DNA of 52,780 nucleotides from VBDM01 sp035702665. GTDB taxonomy: Bacteria; Pseudomonadota; Gammaproteobacteria; Burkholderiales; SG8-39. The stretch covers positions 1-52,780 of the forward strand of contig DASSQD010000006.1 of the NCBI GenBank assembly GCA_035702665.1, in the 5' to 3' direction. This document shows positions 33,143 through 40,171 of the stretch, one piece after another. The stretch's first letter is position 1; each line of letters opens with the position of its first letter. The translations under genes and the position numbers were made by a program. Under the pieces are notes generated by a model. That model was not told the DNA's origin and made no database searches. It saw only the letters and a list, made by a program, of their open reading frames with translations.

Positions 33143-34684
33143 CTAGCGGGCCCGCACGTGGTGGGCGAAGGTGAACTCGTCGGTGCGCGGCGCGTACGCG
33201 AGGGTTCTCTTCATCGCCCAGGTCGCGACCTGGTGGTGCAGCGGGATCACCGCGAGGTCGCGCATCGCGAGGCGCATCGCCTCGCGCGCAATCGCCTCGC
33301 GCGCCTTCTCGTCGACGGTGGCGAAGCCGCGCTCGAGCAACGCGTCGAGCTTGGGGTTCGAGTACCCCGACCAGTTGAACGAGCCGAATCCCTTCCTCGC
33401 GTCGGCCGTGGCGACGAGCGAGCGCAGCGCCAGGTCGCCCGAGAACGAGCCCCAGCCGAGCATGGCGAAGGCGAATTTCCCCTTCGCGCCCCTGGGAAGG
33501 TACACGTTCATCGGCATCGCCTCGATGCGCGCGCGAACGCCGACGCGCGCGAGCATCTGCGCCACGGCCTGCGCGATCTGCTCGTCGTTGACGTAACGGT
33601 TGTTGGGCGCCGACAGCGTCATCGCGAATCCGTCCGGATAGCCGGCCTGCGCCAGTAGGCGCTTCGCTCCCTCGGGATCGTAGGCGTCGGGCTTCAGGTC
33701 CGGTGCATAGCCGAACACGGTCGGCGACACGAGGTTCGAGGCCGGCAGCGCGGCCCCGTCCATCAGCCGCTCGGCGATCGCGCGGCGGTCGATCGCCTGC
33801 GACAGCGCACGGCGCACGCGCAGGTCGCGCAAGGGGTTGCGAGAGAGCGGCTGGCCCGCCTTGTCGGCGAGCCCGGACGCGCGCTCGCGCTGGTCGAGCT
33901 CGAAGAAGATCGTGCGCCAGGAGACTTTCTGCGCCGTCGCCAGACGCGGGTCGCGGCGGATCCGCTGCAGGTCCGCCGTGGGCACTTGGTCGATGAGGTC
34001 GACGTCTCCGGACAGCAGCGCGGCCAGGCGGGCCGGGTCGGTGGTCATGATGCGGAAGGTGACCTTGTCCCACGGCGGGGCTCCGCCCCAGTACGTGCCG
34101 TTGCGCGCCAGCTCGACGCGGTCGCCGCGCGCGAAGCGCACGAAGCGGAAAGGCCCGGTGCCGATCATCGCCTTGCCGGAGTCGAAGTCCTCGGGCTTCG
34201 CGCCTGCCGCGGCCTTCTTCGAGACGATGAACACCGAGTCGAGATCGTAGGGCACCATCGCGTAGGGCGCGGCCGTCTTGAGCCGGAGCGTATACGGGTC
34301 CGGGACCTCCTTTGCGACGATGCGCCGCGTGAAGGGCGCGAACTGGCCGTTCGGGACCTTCAGCGTGCGCTCGATCGAGAACACCACGTCCTCGGCGGTC
34401 AGCTCGCTGCCGTCGTGGAAGCGCACGCCGCGGCGGAGCTTGAACTCCCAGGTGGTCGGGTCCAGCGCGCGCCACGAGACGGCGAGCCCCGGGACGAGGC
34501 GCGCGTCCTCGTCGACGTGGGTGAGCGCGTCGAACACGTGCCAGCCGATGTTGACGTTCGGCTGGAGGTTGAGGAAATGGGGGTCCATCGAGGTCGGGTC
34601 GGCGGCGAGCCCGATGCGCAGCTCGGCGGCGTGCGCGCACGAGATCCACAACGCTCCCGCAAGCAGGGTACGGAGCAGGCTCAC
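33143..34684 (-). CDS. family 5 extracellular solute-binding protein (peptide/nickel ABC importer)
   Basis: The 513-residue protein has a signal peptide (residues 1-19, ending AHA) and the SBP_bac_5 layout: LRIGLAADPTSMDPHF near the start, TTWEFKLRRGVRFHDGSELTAEDVVFSIER near residue 80 and IGTGPFRFVRF near residue 170. The two-lobed fold of DppA/OppA-type receptors is expected; the ligand is likely a peptide or similar compound. The start is the GTG at 34684, 15 bases after the suhB stop, so it may share the suhB transcript. Confidence 0.9.
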   Translation of the reverse strand: MSLLRTLLAGALWISCAHAAELRIGLAADPTSMDPHFLNLQPNVNIGWHVFDALTHVDEDARLVPGLAVSWRALDPTTWEFKLRRGVRFHDGSELTAEDVVFSIERTLKVPNGQFAPFTRRIVAKEVPDPYTLRLKTAAPYAMVPYDLDSVFIVSKKAAAGAKPEDFDSGKAMIGTGPFRFVRFARGDRVELARNGTYWGGAPPWDKVTFRIMTTDPARLAALLSGDVDLIDQVPTADLQRIRRDPRLATAQKVSWRTIFFELDQRERASGLADKAGQPLSRNPLRDLRVRRALSQAIDRRAIAERLMDGAALPASNLVSPTVFGYAPDLKPDAYDPEGAKRLLAQAGYPDGFAMTLSAPNNRYVNDEQIAQAVAQMLARVGVRARIEAMPMNVYLPRGAKGKFAFAMLGWGSFSGDLALRSLVATADARKGFGSFNWSGYSNPKLDALLERGFATVDEKAREAIAREAMRLAMRDLAVIPLHHQVATWAMKRTLAYAPRTDEFTFAHHVRAR

Positions 34685-34699
34685 GGCGTCCCTCGCGGC

Positions 34700-35497
34700 C
34701 TAGCGCGCGGCCAGCGGGCCGACGATCTGGACGAGCTGCGCGAAGACCTTCGGATTGCCGCACACCACGCGGCCGGACTCGAGATAGCCCGCGTCGCCGT
34801 GGAAATCCCCGATGAGCCCGCCCGCCTCCTGCACCAGCAGCGCGCCCGCCGCCATGTCCCACGGCGAAAGCCCCATCTCCCAGAAGCCGTCGAGCCGCCC
34901 GGCGGCGACGTAGGCGATGTCGAGCGCCGCTGCGCCCGCGCGGCGTATGCCCGCGGTGCGCACGGTGATCTCGCGAAACATGCCCAGGTACTCGTCGAGG
35001 GACATGAGGTCGCGGAAGGGGAAGCCCGTGCCGATCAGGGCCTCGTTGAGCTGGGCGCGCTTGGAGACGCGGATACGCCGCTCGTTGAGAAAGGCGCCGC
35101 GTCCGCGCGTCGCGGTGAACAGCTCATTCTTCGTCGGGTCGTAGACCACCCCTTGCTGGAGCACGCCCTTGTGCCGCAGGCCGATCGACACCGCATACTG
35201 CGGAAATCCGTGGATGAAATTGGTGGTGCCGTCGAGCGGATCGATGATCCAGGTGTATTCGGATTCGCCCGCCGAGCCCGCGGTGGCGCCGGACTCCTCT
35301 GCTAGAATCGAGTGGTCCGGATAGGCGCGGTGCAGTATCTCGATGATCGCCGCTTCCGCGGCCTTGTCCACTTCGGTGACGAAATCATTGTGCCGCTTGC
35401 GCGTCACGGGCAGCACTTCCACGTCGCGGGCCGCGCGGTTGATGATCGCGCCGGCGCGGCGCGCGGCTCTGACCGCGATTCCGAGCATCGGGTGCAT
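34700..35497 (-). CDS. suhB: inositol monophosphatase family protein (SuhB)
   Basis: The 265-residue phosphatase has the lithium-sensitive metal site: D-K-A-A-E after VTEV, ILAEES near residue 66 and WIIDPLDGTTNFIHGFP near residue 84, then GLSPWDMAAGALLVQEAGG near the C-terminus. In E. coli SuhB is an inositol monophosphatase that also contributes to NusG-dependent antitermination on rRNA. As in E. coli it is divergent from trmJ, 52 bases away. The ATG at 35497 or 35488 could serve as start; the first is used. Confidence 0.93.
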   Translation of the reverse strand: MHPMLGIAVRAARRAGAIINRAARDVEVLPVTRKRHNDFVTEVDKAAEAAIIEILHRAYPDHSILAEESGATAGSAGESEYTWIIDPLDGTTNFIHGFPQYAVSIGLRHKGVLQQGVVYDPTKNELFTATRGRGAFLNERRIRVSKRAQLNEALIGTGFPFRDLMSLDEYLGMFREITVRTAGIRRAGAAALDIAYVAAGRLDGFWEMGLSPWDMAAGALLVQEAGGLIGDFHGDAGYLESGRVVCGNPKVFAQLVQIVGPLAAR

Positions 35498-35549
35498 TTT
35501 CCGTCCGGGACTTCTAAAAGAGCACTGCGGCTGAGGGCCGGATTCTAGT

Positions 35550-36278
35550 ATGAAAGCGAGCGGCCCGCTGTCCCGAATCCGCGTCGTGCTCTCGCACCCG
35601 TCGCACCCGGGCAACATCGGCGCGGCGGCGCGCGCGATGAAGACCATGGGCCTCGTGCGGCTCGTCCTCGTGCGTCCCAAGCGCTTCCCGGCGCCGGAGG
35701 CGCGGGCGATGGCGAGCGGCGCGCTCGACATCCTGGAGTCCGCGCGCGTGTGCGGCAGCCTCGACGAGGCGCTCGCCGGGACGACCTTCTCGGTGGCGCT
35801 GAGCGCGCGGCGGCGCGAGTTGTCGCACCGGCCGCTCACCGCGCGCGACGCGGCGTGCGAGCTGGTCGGCGCGGCGCAGCGCGACGAGGTCGCGATCGTC
35901 TTCGGCAACGAGACCGTCGGCCTCGCGAACAAGGAGGTGATGTCGTGCAGCTGCCTCGCGCGCATTCCGGCGAGCGAGGAGTACGCGTCCCTCAACCTCG
36001 CGCACGCGGTGCAGGTGATGGCCTACGAGATGCGCATGGCGGCGCTCGCGCCGGCGGCGCCTTCGCCGCCATCCGAGGGGGCGAGCCACGAGGACATCGA
36101 GCAGCTCCACGCGCACCTGGAGCGCAGCCTCGTCGCGAGCGGTTTCCTGCAGCCGCGCGACCCGCGCAAGCTCATGGAGCGCCTGCGGCGGCTCATCGCC
36201 AGAGCCCGCCTCGAGAAGGTCGAGGTCAATATCCTGCGCGGGATGCTCGGCGCCTGGGATCGCCCACGCGGCAAATAG
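35550..36278 (+). CDS. trmJ: tRNA (cytidine/uridine-32-2'-O)-methyltransferase TrmJ
   Basis: The 242-residue SPOUT methyltransferase uses SAM to 2'-O-methylate position 32 of tRNA anticodon loops. Visible motifs are RIRVVLSHPSHPGNIGAAARAMKTMG (motif 1), EVAIVFGNETVGL (motif 2) and YASLNLAHAVQVMAYEM (motif 3, trefoil knot). The C-terminal helical extension (about residues 170-242) is the TrmJ-specific dimerisation/RNA region. It starts the trmJ-cysE-isc block, and its stop is followed directly by the cysE promoter. Confidence 0.93.
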   Translation: MKASGPLSRIRVVLSHPSHPGNIGAAARAMKTMGLVRLVLVRPKRFPAPEARAMASGALDILESARVCGSLDEALAGTTFSVALSARRRELSHRPLTARDAACELVGAAQRDEVAIVFGNETVGLANKEVMSCSCLARIPASEEYASLNLAHAVQVMAYEMRMAALAPAAPSPPSEGASHEDIEQLHAHLERSLVASGFLQPRDPRKLMERLRRLIARARLEKVEVNILRGMLGAWDRPRGK

Positions 36279-36299
36279 TTGACCAAATCACTAAGGTTT
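36275..36299 (+). promoter_or_regulatory. IscR type-1-like operator upstream of cysE
   Basis: This 25-base element matches 21 of 25 positions of the E. coli IscR type 1 consensus ATASYYGAC...GTCRRSTAT. The left half reads ATAGTTGAC exactly; the right half is CTAAGGTTT and is the weaker side. It covers the -35 hexamer and spacer of the cysE promoter, the position expected for repression by the [2Fe-2S] form of IscR. The motif match is read by eye; binding is an inference. Confidence 0.55.
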
Positions 36300-36307
36300 C
36301 TGATAAT
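36279..36307 (+). promoter_or_regulatory. sigma70-type promoter for cysE
   Basis: TTGACC (36279-36284) and GATAAT (36302-36307) are spaced by exactly 17 bases, giving an expected start near 36314 and a short leader before the ATG at 36332. The -35 lies inside the IscR-like element. Confidence 0.7.
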
Positions 36308-36331
36308 ACCGTTCCGATTCCGGGAGAGCCG

Positions 36332-37078
36332 ATGTTCAGCCGCATCCGCGAAGACATAGCCTGCGTATTCGACCGCGATCCCGCCGCGCGCTCGACCTGG
36401 GAGGTGGTGACCTGCTATCCGGGATTCCACGCGCTGCTGATCCACCGGCTGGCGCACGCCTTGTGGCGCATGAAGTTGCGCTGGCTGGCGCGGTTCACGT
36501 CGCACTGCTCGCGCTTTCTCACCGGGATCGAGATCCACCCGGGGGCGAAGATCGGGCGGCGCGCGTTCATCGATCACGGCATGGGCGTCGTCATCGGCGA
36601 GACCGCCGAACTGGGCGACGACTGCACCCTGTATCACGGCGTCACGCTCGGCGGGACGACCTGGAACAAGGGCAAGCGCCATCCGACGCTCGGGAAGGGC
36701 GTGGTCATCGGCGCGGGCGCGAAGGTGCTCGGGCCCATCGTCGTCGGAGACGGCGCGCGCATCGGCTCGAACGCCGTGGTGGTGAAGGACGTTCCGGCGG
36801 GCGCGACCGCGGTCGGGATTCCCGCGCGCATCATTCTCGACGAGCAGGACAAGACGCGCGAGGAGAAGGCGGCCAAGCTGGGATTCTCTGCCTACGCGGT
36901 CACCTCCAAGGCCGAGGACGATCCCTTCGCCAAGGCGGTTCAAGGCTTGCTCGATCACAGCCTCGACATGGACAAGCGTATCGAGTTGATCCTGAAGGAA
37001 ATTGAATCTCTCAAGGCCGAACAGGACAGCGCCTTGTCGGCGACTCGATGGGGCGACCGCAAGGTTGCCGGGAAATAA
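36332..37078 (+). CDS. cysE: serine O-acetyltransferase
   Basis: The 248-residue enzyme makes O-acetylserine for cysteine synthesis. After an N-terminal helical part, the hexapeptide-repeat left-handed beta-helix is evident from about residue 65: GIEIHPGAKIGRRAFIDHGMGVVIGETAELGDDCTLYHGVTLGG with catalytic Asp/His (IDHG and YHGV). The short C-terminal tail resembles NifP/CysE2-type enzymes, which are less feedback-sensitive. It sits just before iscR, as cysE2 does in Azotobacter vinelandii, supplying cysteine for IscS. GGGAGAG precedes the ATG. Confidence 0.93.
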   Translation: MFSRIREDIACVFDRDPAARSTWEVVTCYPGFHALLIHRLAHALWRMKLRWLARFTSHCSRFLTGIEIHPGAKIGRRAFIDHGMGVVIGETAELGDDCTLYHGVTLGGTTWNKGKRHPTLGKGVVIGAGAKVLGPIVVGDGARIGSNAVVVKDVPAGATAVGIPARIILDEQDKTREEKAAKLGFSAYAVTSKAEDDPFAKAVQGLLDHSLDMDKRIELILKEIESLKAEQDSALSATRWGDRKVAGK

Positions 37079-37102
37079 TAGTTGACTGATTTTGTCGGAT
37101 TA
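37078..37102 (+). promoter_or_regulatory. IscR type-1-like operator, upstream copy at iscR
   Basis: This 25-base site matches 21 of 25 consensus positions, with ATAGTTGACT in the left half and GTCGG in the right. It contains the -35 hexamer TTGACT and lies 28 bases (start to start) from the second copy. Paired sites at the iscR promoter are known from E. coli. Confidence 0.65.
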
Positions 37103-37110
37103 AGTATAGT
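37082..37110 (+). promoter_or_regulatory. sigma70 promoter of the isc operon
   Basis: TTGACT (37082-37087) and TATAGT (37105-37110) have a 17-base spacer, close to the sigma70 optimum. Transcription should begin near 37117, giving a leader of about 33 bases to the iscR ATG. Confidence 0.85.
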
Positions 37111-37130
37111 TGAGCGGTTTTCTCAGGTAT
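37106..37130 (+). promoter_or_regulatory. IscR type-1-like operator, downstream copy at iscR
   Basis: This 25-base site matches 20 of 25 consensus positions, with intact outer half-sites ATAGTTGA and TCAGGTAT and a divergent centre. It overlaps the -10 box and the expected start point, which fits autorepression of iscR. Confidence 0.65.
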
Positions 37131-37149
37131 TCGCCCAGGAGCGAGCCCA

Positions 37150-37614
37150 ATGAGATTGACCACCAAGGGAAGGTTTGCGGTGACCGCGATGCTCGACCTC
37201 GCCATGAACGGCGGCAAGCGTCCGGTCACGCTCGCCGGCATCAGCCAGCGCCAGAGCATCTCGCTGTCGTACCTCGAGCAGCTGTTCGGCAAGCTGCGGC
37301 GTCACACATTGGTCGAGAGCGTGCGCGGCCCGGGCGGCGGCTACACGCTGGCGCGCGACCTCGCGAAAGTGTCGGTCGCCGACATCATCACAGCGGTGGA
37401 CGAGCCGCTCGACGCGACGCAATGCGGCGGCAAGGAGAACTGCAAGGACGAGCAGCGCTGCATGACCCACGACCTGTGGTCCACGCTCAACGACAAGATG
37501 TACGAGTACCTGGATTCGGTGAAGCTCTCAGACCTCGTCGCGCAGCAGGCGGCGCGCAAGGACACGGTGAAGGTGCTGCAGGACCGGCGCGGCAAGGAAG
37601 CCGCGGTGGCGTGA
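37150..37614 (+). CDS. iscR: Fe-S cluster assembly transcriptional regulator IscR
   Basis: The 154-residue Rrf2-family winged-helix protein has the DNA-binding N-terminus MRLTTKGRFAVTAMLDLA and the cluster ligands C92, C98, C104 and H107, at the same numbers as in E. coli IscR. It therefore should sense Fe-S status and repress its own operon when holding a [2Fe-2S] cluster. The ATG at 37150 follows AGGAGCGAG. It is the first gene of iscRSUA-hscBA-fdx-iscX. Confidence 0.97.
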   Translation: MRLTTKGRFAVTAMLDLAMNGGKRPVTLAGISQRQSISLSYLEQLFGKLRRHTLVESVRGPGGGYTLARDLAKVSVADIITAVDEPLDATQCGGKENCKDEQRCMTHDLWSTLNDKMYEYLDSVKLSDLVAQQAARKDTVKVLQDRRGKEAAVA

Positions 37615-37633
37615 CCAAGGATTCAGGAACGCG

Positions 37634-38842
37634 ATGAAATTCCCGATCTACCTCGATTACTCCGCGACGACGCCGGTCGACCCGCGCGTCGCGCAGAAGA
37701 TGATCCCGTATCTCACCGAGCAGTTCGGCAATCCGGCGAGCCGCTCGCACGCTTTCGGGTGGGATGCGGAGAAGGCAGTCGAGGAGGCGCGAGAGCACGT
37801 GGCGGCGCTCCTGAACGCCGACCCGAAAGAGATCATCTGGACCTCGGGCGCGACCGAGGGGGACAACCTCGCCATCAAGGGCGCGGCGAACTTCTACAAG
37901 AGCAAGGGCAGGCACATCGTCACGATGAAGACCGAGCACAAGGCGGTGCTCGACACGGTGCGCGAGCTCGAGCGCCAGGGCTTCGAGGCAACCTACCTCG
38001 ATCCCGAGCAGAACGGCCTGCTCGACCTGGAAAAATTCAAGGCGGCGCTGCGTCCGGACACGATTCTCGTATCGGTGATGATGGTGAACAACGAGATCGG
38101 CGTGATCCAGCCGATCGCCGAGATCGGCGAGATTTGCCGCGCGAAGGGCATCATCTTCCACTGCGACGCGGTGCAAGCCGCCGGAAAGATCCCGATCGAC
38201 CTGCAGAAGCTGAAAGTGGATCTTCTGACCGTGACCGCGCACAAGGTGTACGGGCCGAAGGGCATCGGCGCGCAGTACGTGCGCAGGAAACCGCGAGTGC
38301 GCATCGAGCCGCAGATCCACGGCGGCGGCCACGAGCGCGGGTTCCGCTCGGGGACGCTTGCCACGCACCAGATCGTCGGCATGGGCGAGGCCTTCCGCCT
38401 GGCGAAGCTCGAAATGGCCGCCGAGGGCGAGCGCATCCGTGCCCTGCGCGACAGGCTGCTGAACGGCTTCAAGGACATGGAAGAGGTGTACGTCAACGGT
38501 GACCTGCAGCGGCGCATCCCGGGAAACCTCAACATCAGCTTCAATTTCGTCGAGGGCGAATCGCTGATCATGGCGATCAAGGATATTGCGGTGTCCTCGG
38601 GCTCGGCGTGCACTTCGGCAAGCCTCGAGCCTTCCTACGTGCTGCGGGCGCTCGGGCGCTCGGACGAGCTCGCGCACAGCTCGATCCGCTTTACGATCGG
38701 CCGCTTCACTACCGAAGAGGAGATCGACTACGCCGTCAAGCTCCTGCGCGCCAAGATCGGCAAGCTGCGCGAGCTTTCGCCCTTGTGGGAGATGTACAAG
38801 GACGGCGTGGACCTAGATACCGTGCAATGGGCGGCACATTGA
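37634..38842 (+). CDS. iscS: cysteine desulfurase IscS
   Basis: The 402-residue PLP enzyme delivers sulfur as a persulfide for Fe-S clusters and tRNA thiolation. PLP lysine K204 lies in TAHKVYGPKG and the persulfide cysteine C326 in SSGSACTSASLEPS, each two positions before the E. coli residues. The full-length C-terminal IscU-binding tail is present. It begins 19 bases after iscR. Confidence 0.98.
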   Translation: MKFPIYLDYSATTPVDPRVAQKMIPYLTEQFGNPASRSHAFGWDAEKAVEEAREHVAALLNADPKEIIWTSGATEGDNLAIKGAANFYKSKGRHIVTMKTEHKAVLDTVRELERQGFEATYLDPEQNGLLDLEKFKAALRPDTILVSVMMVNNEIGVIQPIAEIGEICRAKGIIFHCDAVQAAGKIPIDLQKLKVDLLTVTAHKVYGPKGIGAQYVRRKPRVRIEPQIHGGGHERGFRSGTLATHQIVGMGEAFRLAKLEMAAEGERIRALRDRLLNGFKDMEEVYVNGDLQRRIPGNLNISFNFVEGESLIMAIKDIAVSSGSACTSASLEPSYVLRALGRSDELAHSSIRFTIGRFTTEEEIDYAVKLLRAKIGKLRELSPLWEMYKDGVDLDTVQWAAH

Positions 38843-38852
38843 GGAGTCGGAC

Positions 38853-39263
38853 ATGGCATACAGCGATAAAGTCATAGATCACTACGAGAACCCGCGCAAC
38901 GTCGGGTCCTTCGACAAGGCGGACGACCAGGTCGGAACCGGCATGGTAGGCGCGCCCGCCTGCGGCGACGTCATGAAGCTGCAGATCAAGGTCAACCAGG
39001 CGGGCGTCATCGAGGACGCGCGCTTCAAGACCTACGGCTGCGGCTCTGCGATCGCGTCCTCGTCGCTGGTCACCGAGTGGGTGAAGGGCAAGACCCTCGA
39101 CGAGGCCGGCAATATCAAGAACACCCACATCGCCGAGGAGCTGGCGCTGCCTCCGGTGAAGATCCACTGCTCGATCCTCGCCGAGGACGCGATCAAGGCG
39201 GCGATCGAGGACTACCGGAAGAAGCACGGCGCGGAGCAGCCCGCGGCGGCAAAGGCGGCTTGA
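38853..39263 (+). CDS. iscU: Fe-S cluster scaffold protein IscU
   Basis: The 136-residue scaffold has the three cluster cysteines C37, C63 and C106, the modulating D39, and the HscA recognition motif LPPVK at residues 99-103. The C-terminal tail is a few residues longer than in E. coli and Ala-rich. Its stop shares one base with the iscA start (TGATG). Confidence 0.98.
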   Translation: MAYSDKVIDHYENPRNVGSFDKADDQVGTGMVGAPACGDVMKLQIKVNQAGVIEDARFKTYGCGSAIASSSLVTEWVKGKTLDEAGNIKNTHIAEELALPPVKIHCSILAEDAIKAAIEDYRKKHGAEQPAAAKAA

Positions 39264-39583
39264 TGATCACGCTCACCGAGCGCGCCGCCGCCCACGTCTC
39301 CGGCTTCATCGCCAAGCGCGGCAGGGGAGTGGGCTTGCGCCTGGGTGTGCGCACCTCCGGGTGCTCGGGCATGGCCTACAAGCTCGAGTACGCCGACGCG
39401 GTCAACCCGGGCGACCACACCTTCGAGAGCCACGGCGTGAAAGTGGTCGTGGACCCGAAGAGCCTGGCGTACCTGGACGGGACCGAGCTCGATTTCGCCA
39501 AGGAAGGCCTGAACGAGGGATTCAAGTTCAACAATCCCAACGTCAAGGATCAGTGCGGCTGCGGCGAGAGCTTCAACGTCTGA
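39263..39583 (+). CDS. iscA: A-type Fe-S carrier protein IscA
   Basis: The 106-residue protein has the three conserved ligand cysteines C34 (SGCSGM), C98 and C100 (QCGCGESF near the end). It should accept or deliver clusters or iron downstream of IscU. The ATG at 39263 overlaps the iscU stop. Confidence 0.96.
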   Translation: MITLTERAAAHVSGFIAKRGRGVGLRLGVRTSGCSGMAYKLEYADAVNPGDHTFESHGVKVVVDPKSLAYLDGTELDFAKEGLNEGFKFNNPNVKDQCGCGESFNV

Positions 39584-39608
39584 CGCCCGCGCTCTGACAG
39601 CGAGACAG

Positions 39609-39630
39609 AAGGGGCCTTGGGCCCCTTTTT
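39609..39630 (+). terminator. terminator-like hairpin between iscA and hscB
   Basis: An 8-bp GC-rich perfect stem (AAGGGGCC with GGCCCCTT) with a three-base loop runs into five Ts. It lies 26 bases after the iscA stop and 17 bases before the hscB ATG, so it could attenuate the second half of the isc operon relative to iscRSUA. Confidence 0.65.
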
Positions 39631-39646
39631 CGCATCTCCAGCGGAA

Positions 39647-40171
39647 ATGAACCTCAACGAAAACCACTTCCAGATCTTCGGCGTGCCGGCTCAGTTCGAG
39701 GTGGACGCCGCCGCGCTGGAGGAGCGCTACCGCGAGCTGCAGCGCGAGGTGCACCCGGACCGCTTCGCGGCGGCCTCGCAGGCCGAGCAGCGCGTTTCGA
39801 TGCAGCTCGCGACGCGGGTGAACGAGGCCTACCAGACGCTGAAGTCTCCGCTGCGGCGAGCCGAGTATCTGCTGCAGCTGAACGGCGTCGATCCGGAGTT
39901 CGAGACCAACACGGCGATGCCGCCGGAATTCCTGGCCGGCCAGATGGAAAGGCGCGAGGAGCTCGAGTCGGCAGCCGCGGCGGGCGACTGGGAGCGGCTG
40001 ATCGCGCTCTCATCGGGCCTGCGCACCGAGCAGGACGCCCTGCTCGGGAGGGTCGAGAGGGAGCTCGACGCCAGCGAATGGGGCGACGCGGCCGCGACGC
40101 TGCGGCAGCTCAAGTTCCTCGAGAAATTCGGCGAGGAGATCGGCGCGGCCGAAGAGAAGATGGATTCCTGA
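39647..40171 (+). CDS. hscB: Fe-S assembly co-chaperone HscB
   Basis: The 174-residue J-protein has the N-terminal J domain with the HPD motif (REVHPDRF, about residue 35) that stimulates HscA ATPase, and a C-terminal three-helix domain that binds IscU. The ATG at 39647 gives the standard NHFQIFG start; an upstream in-frame start lies within the hairpin. The stop overlaps hscA by one base. Confidence 0.94.
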   Translation: MNLNENHFQIFGVPAQFEVDAAALEERYRELQREVHPDRFAAASQAEQRVSMQLATRVNEAYQTLKSPLRRAEYLLQLNGVDPEFETNTAMPPEFLAGQMERREELESAAAAGDWERLIALSSGLRTEQDALLGRVERELDASEWGDAAATLRQLKFLEKFGEEIGAAEEKMDS

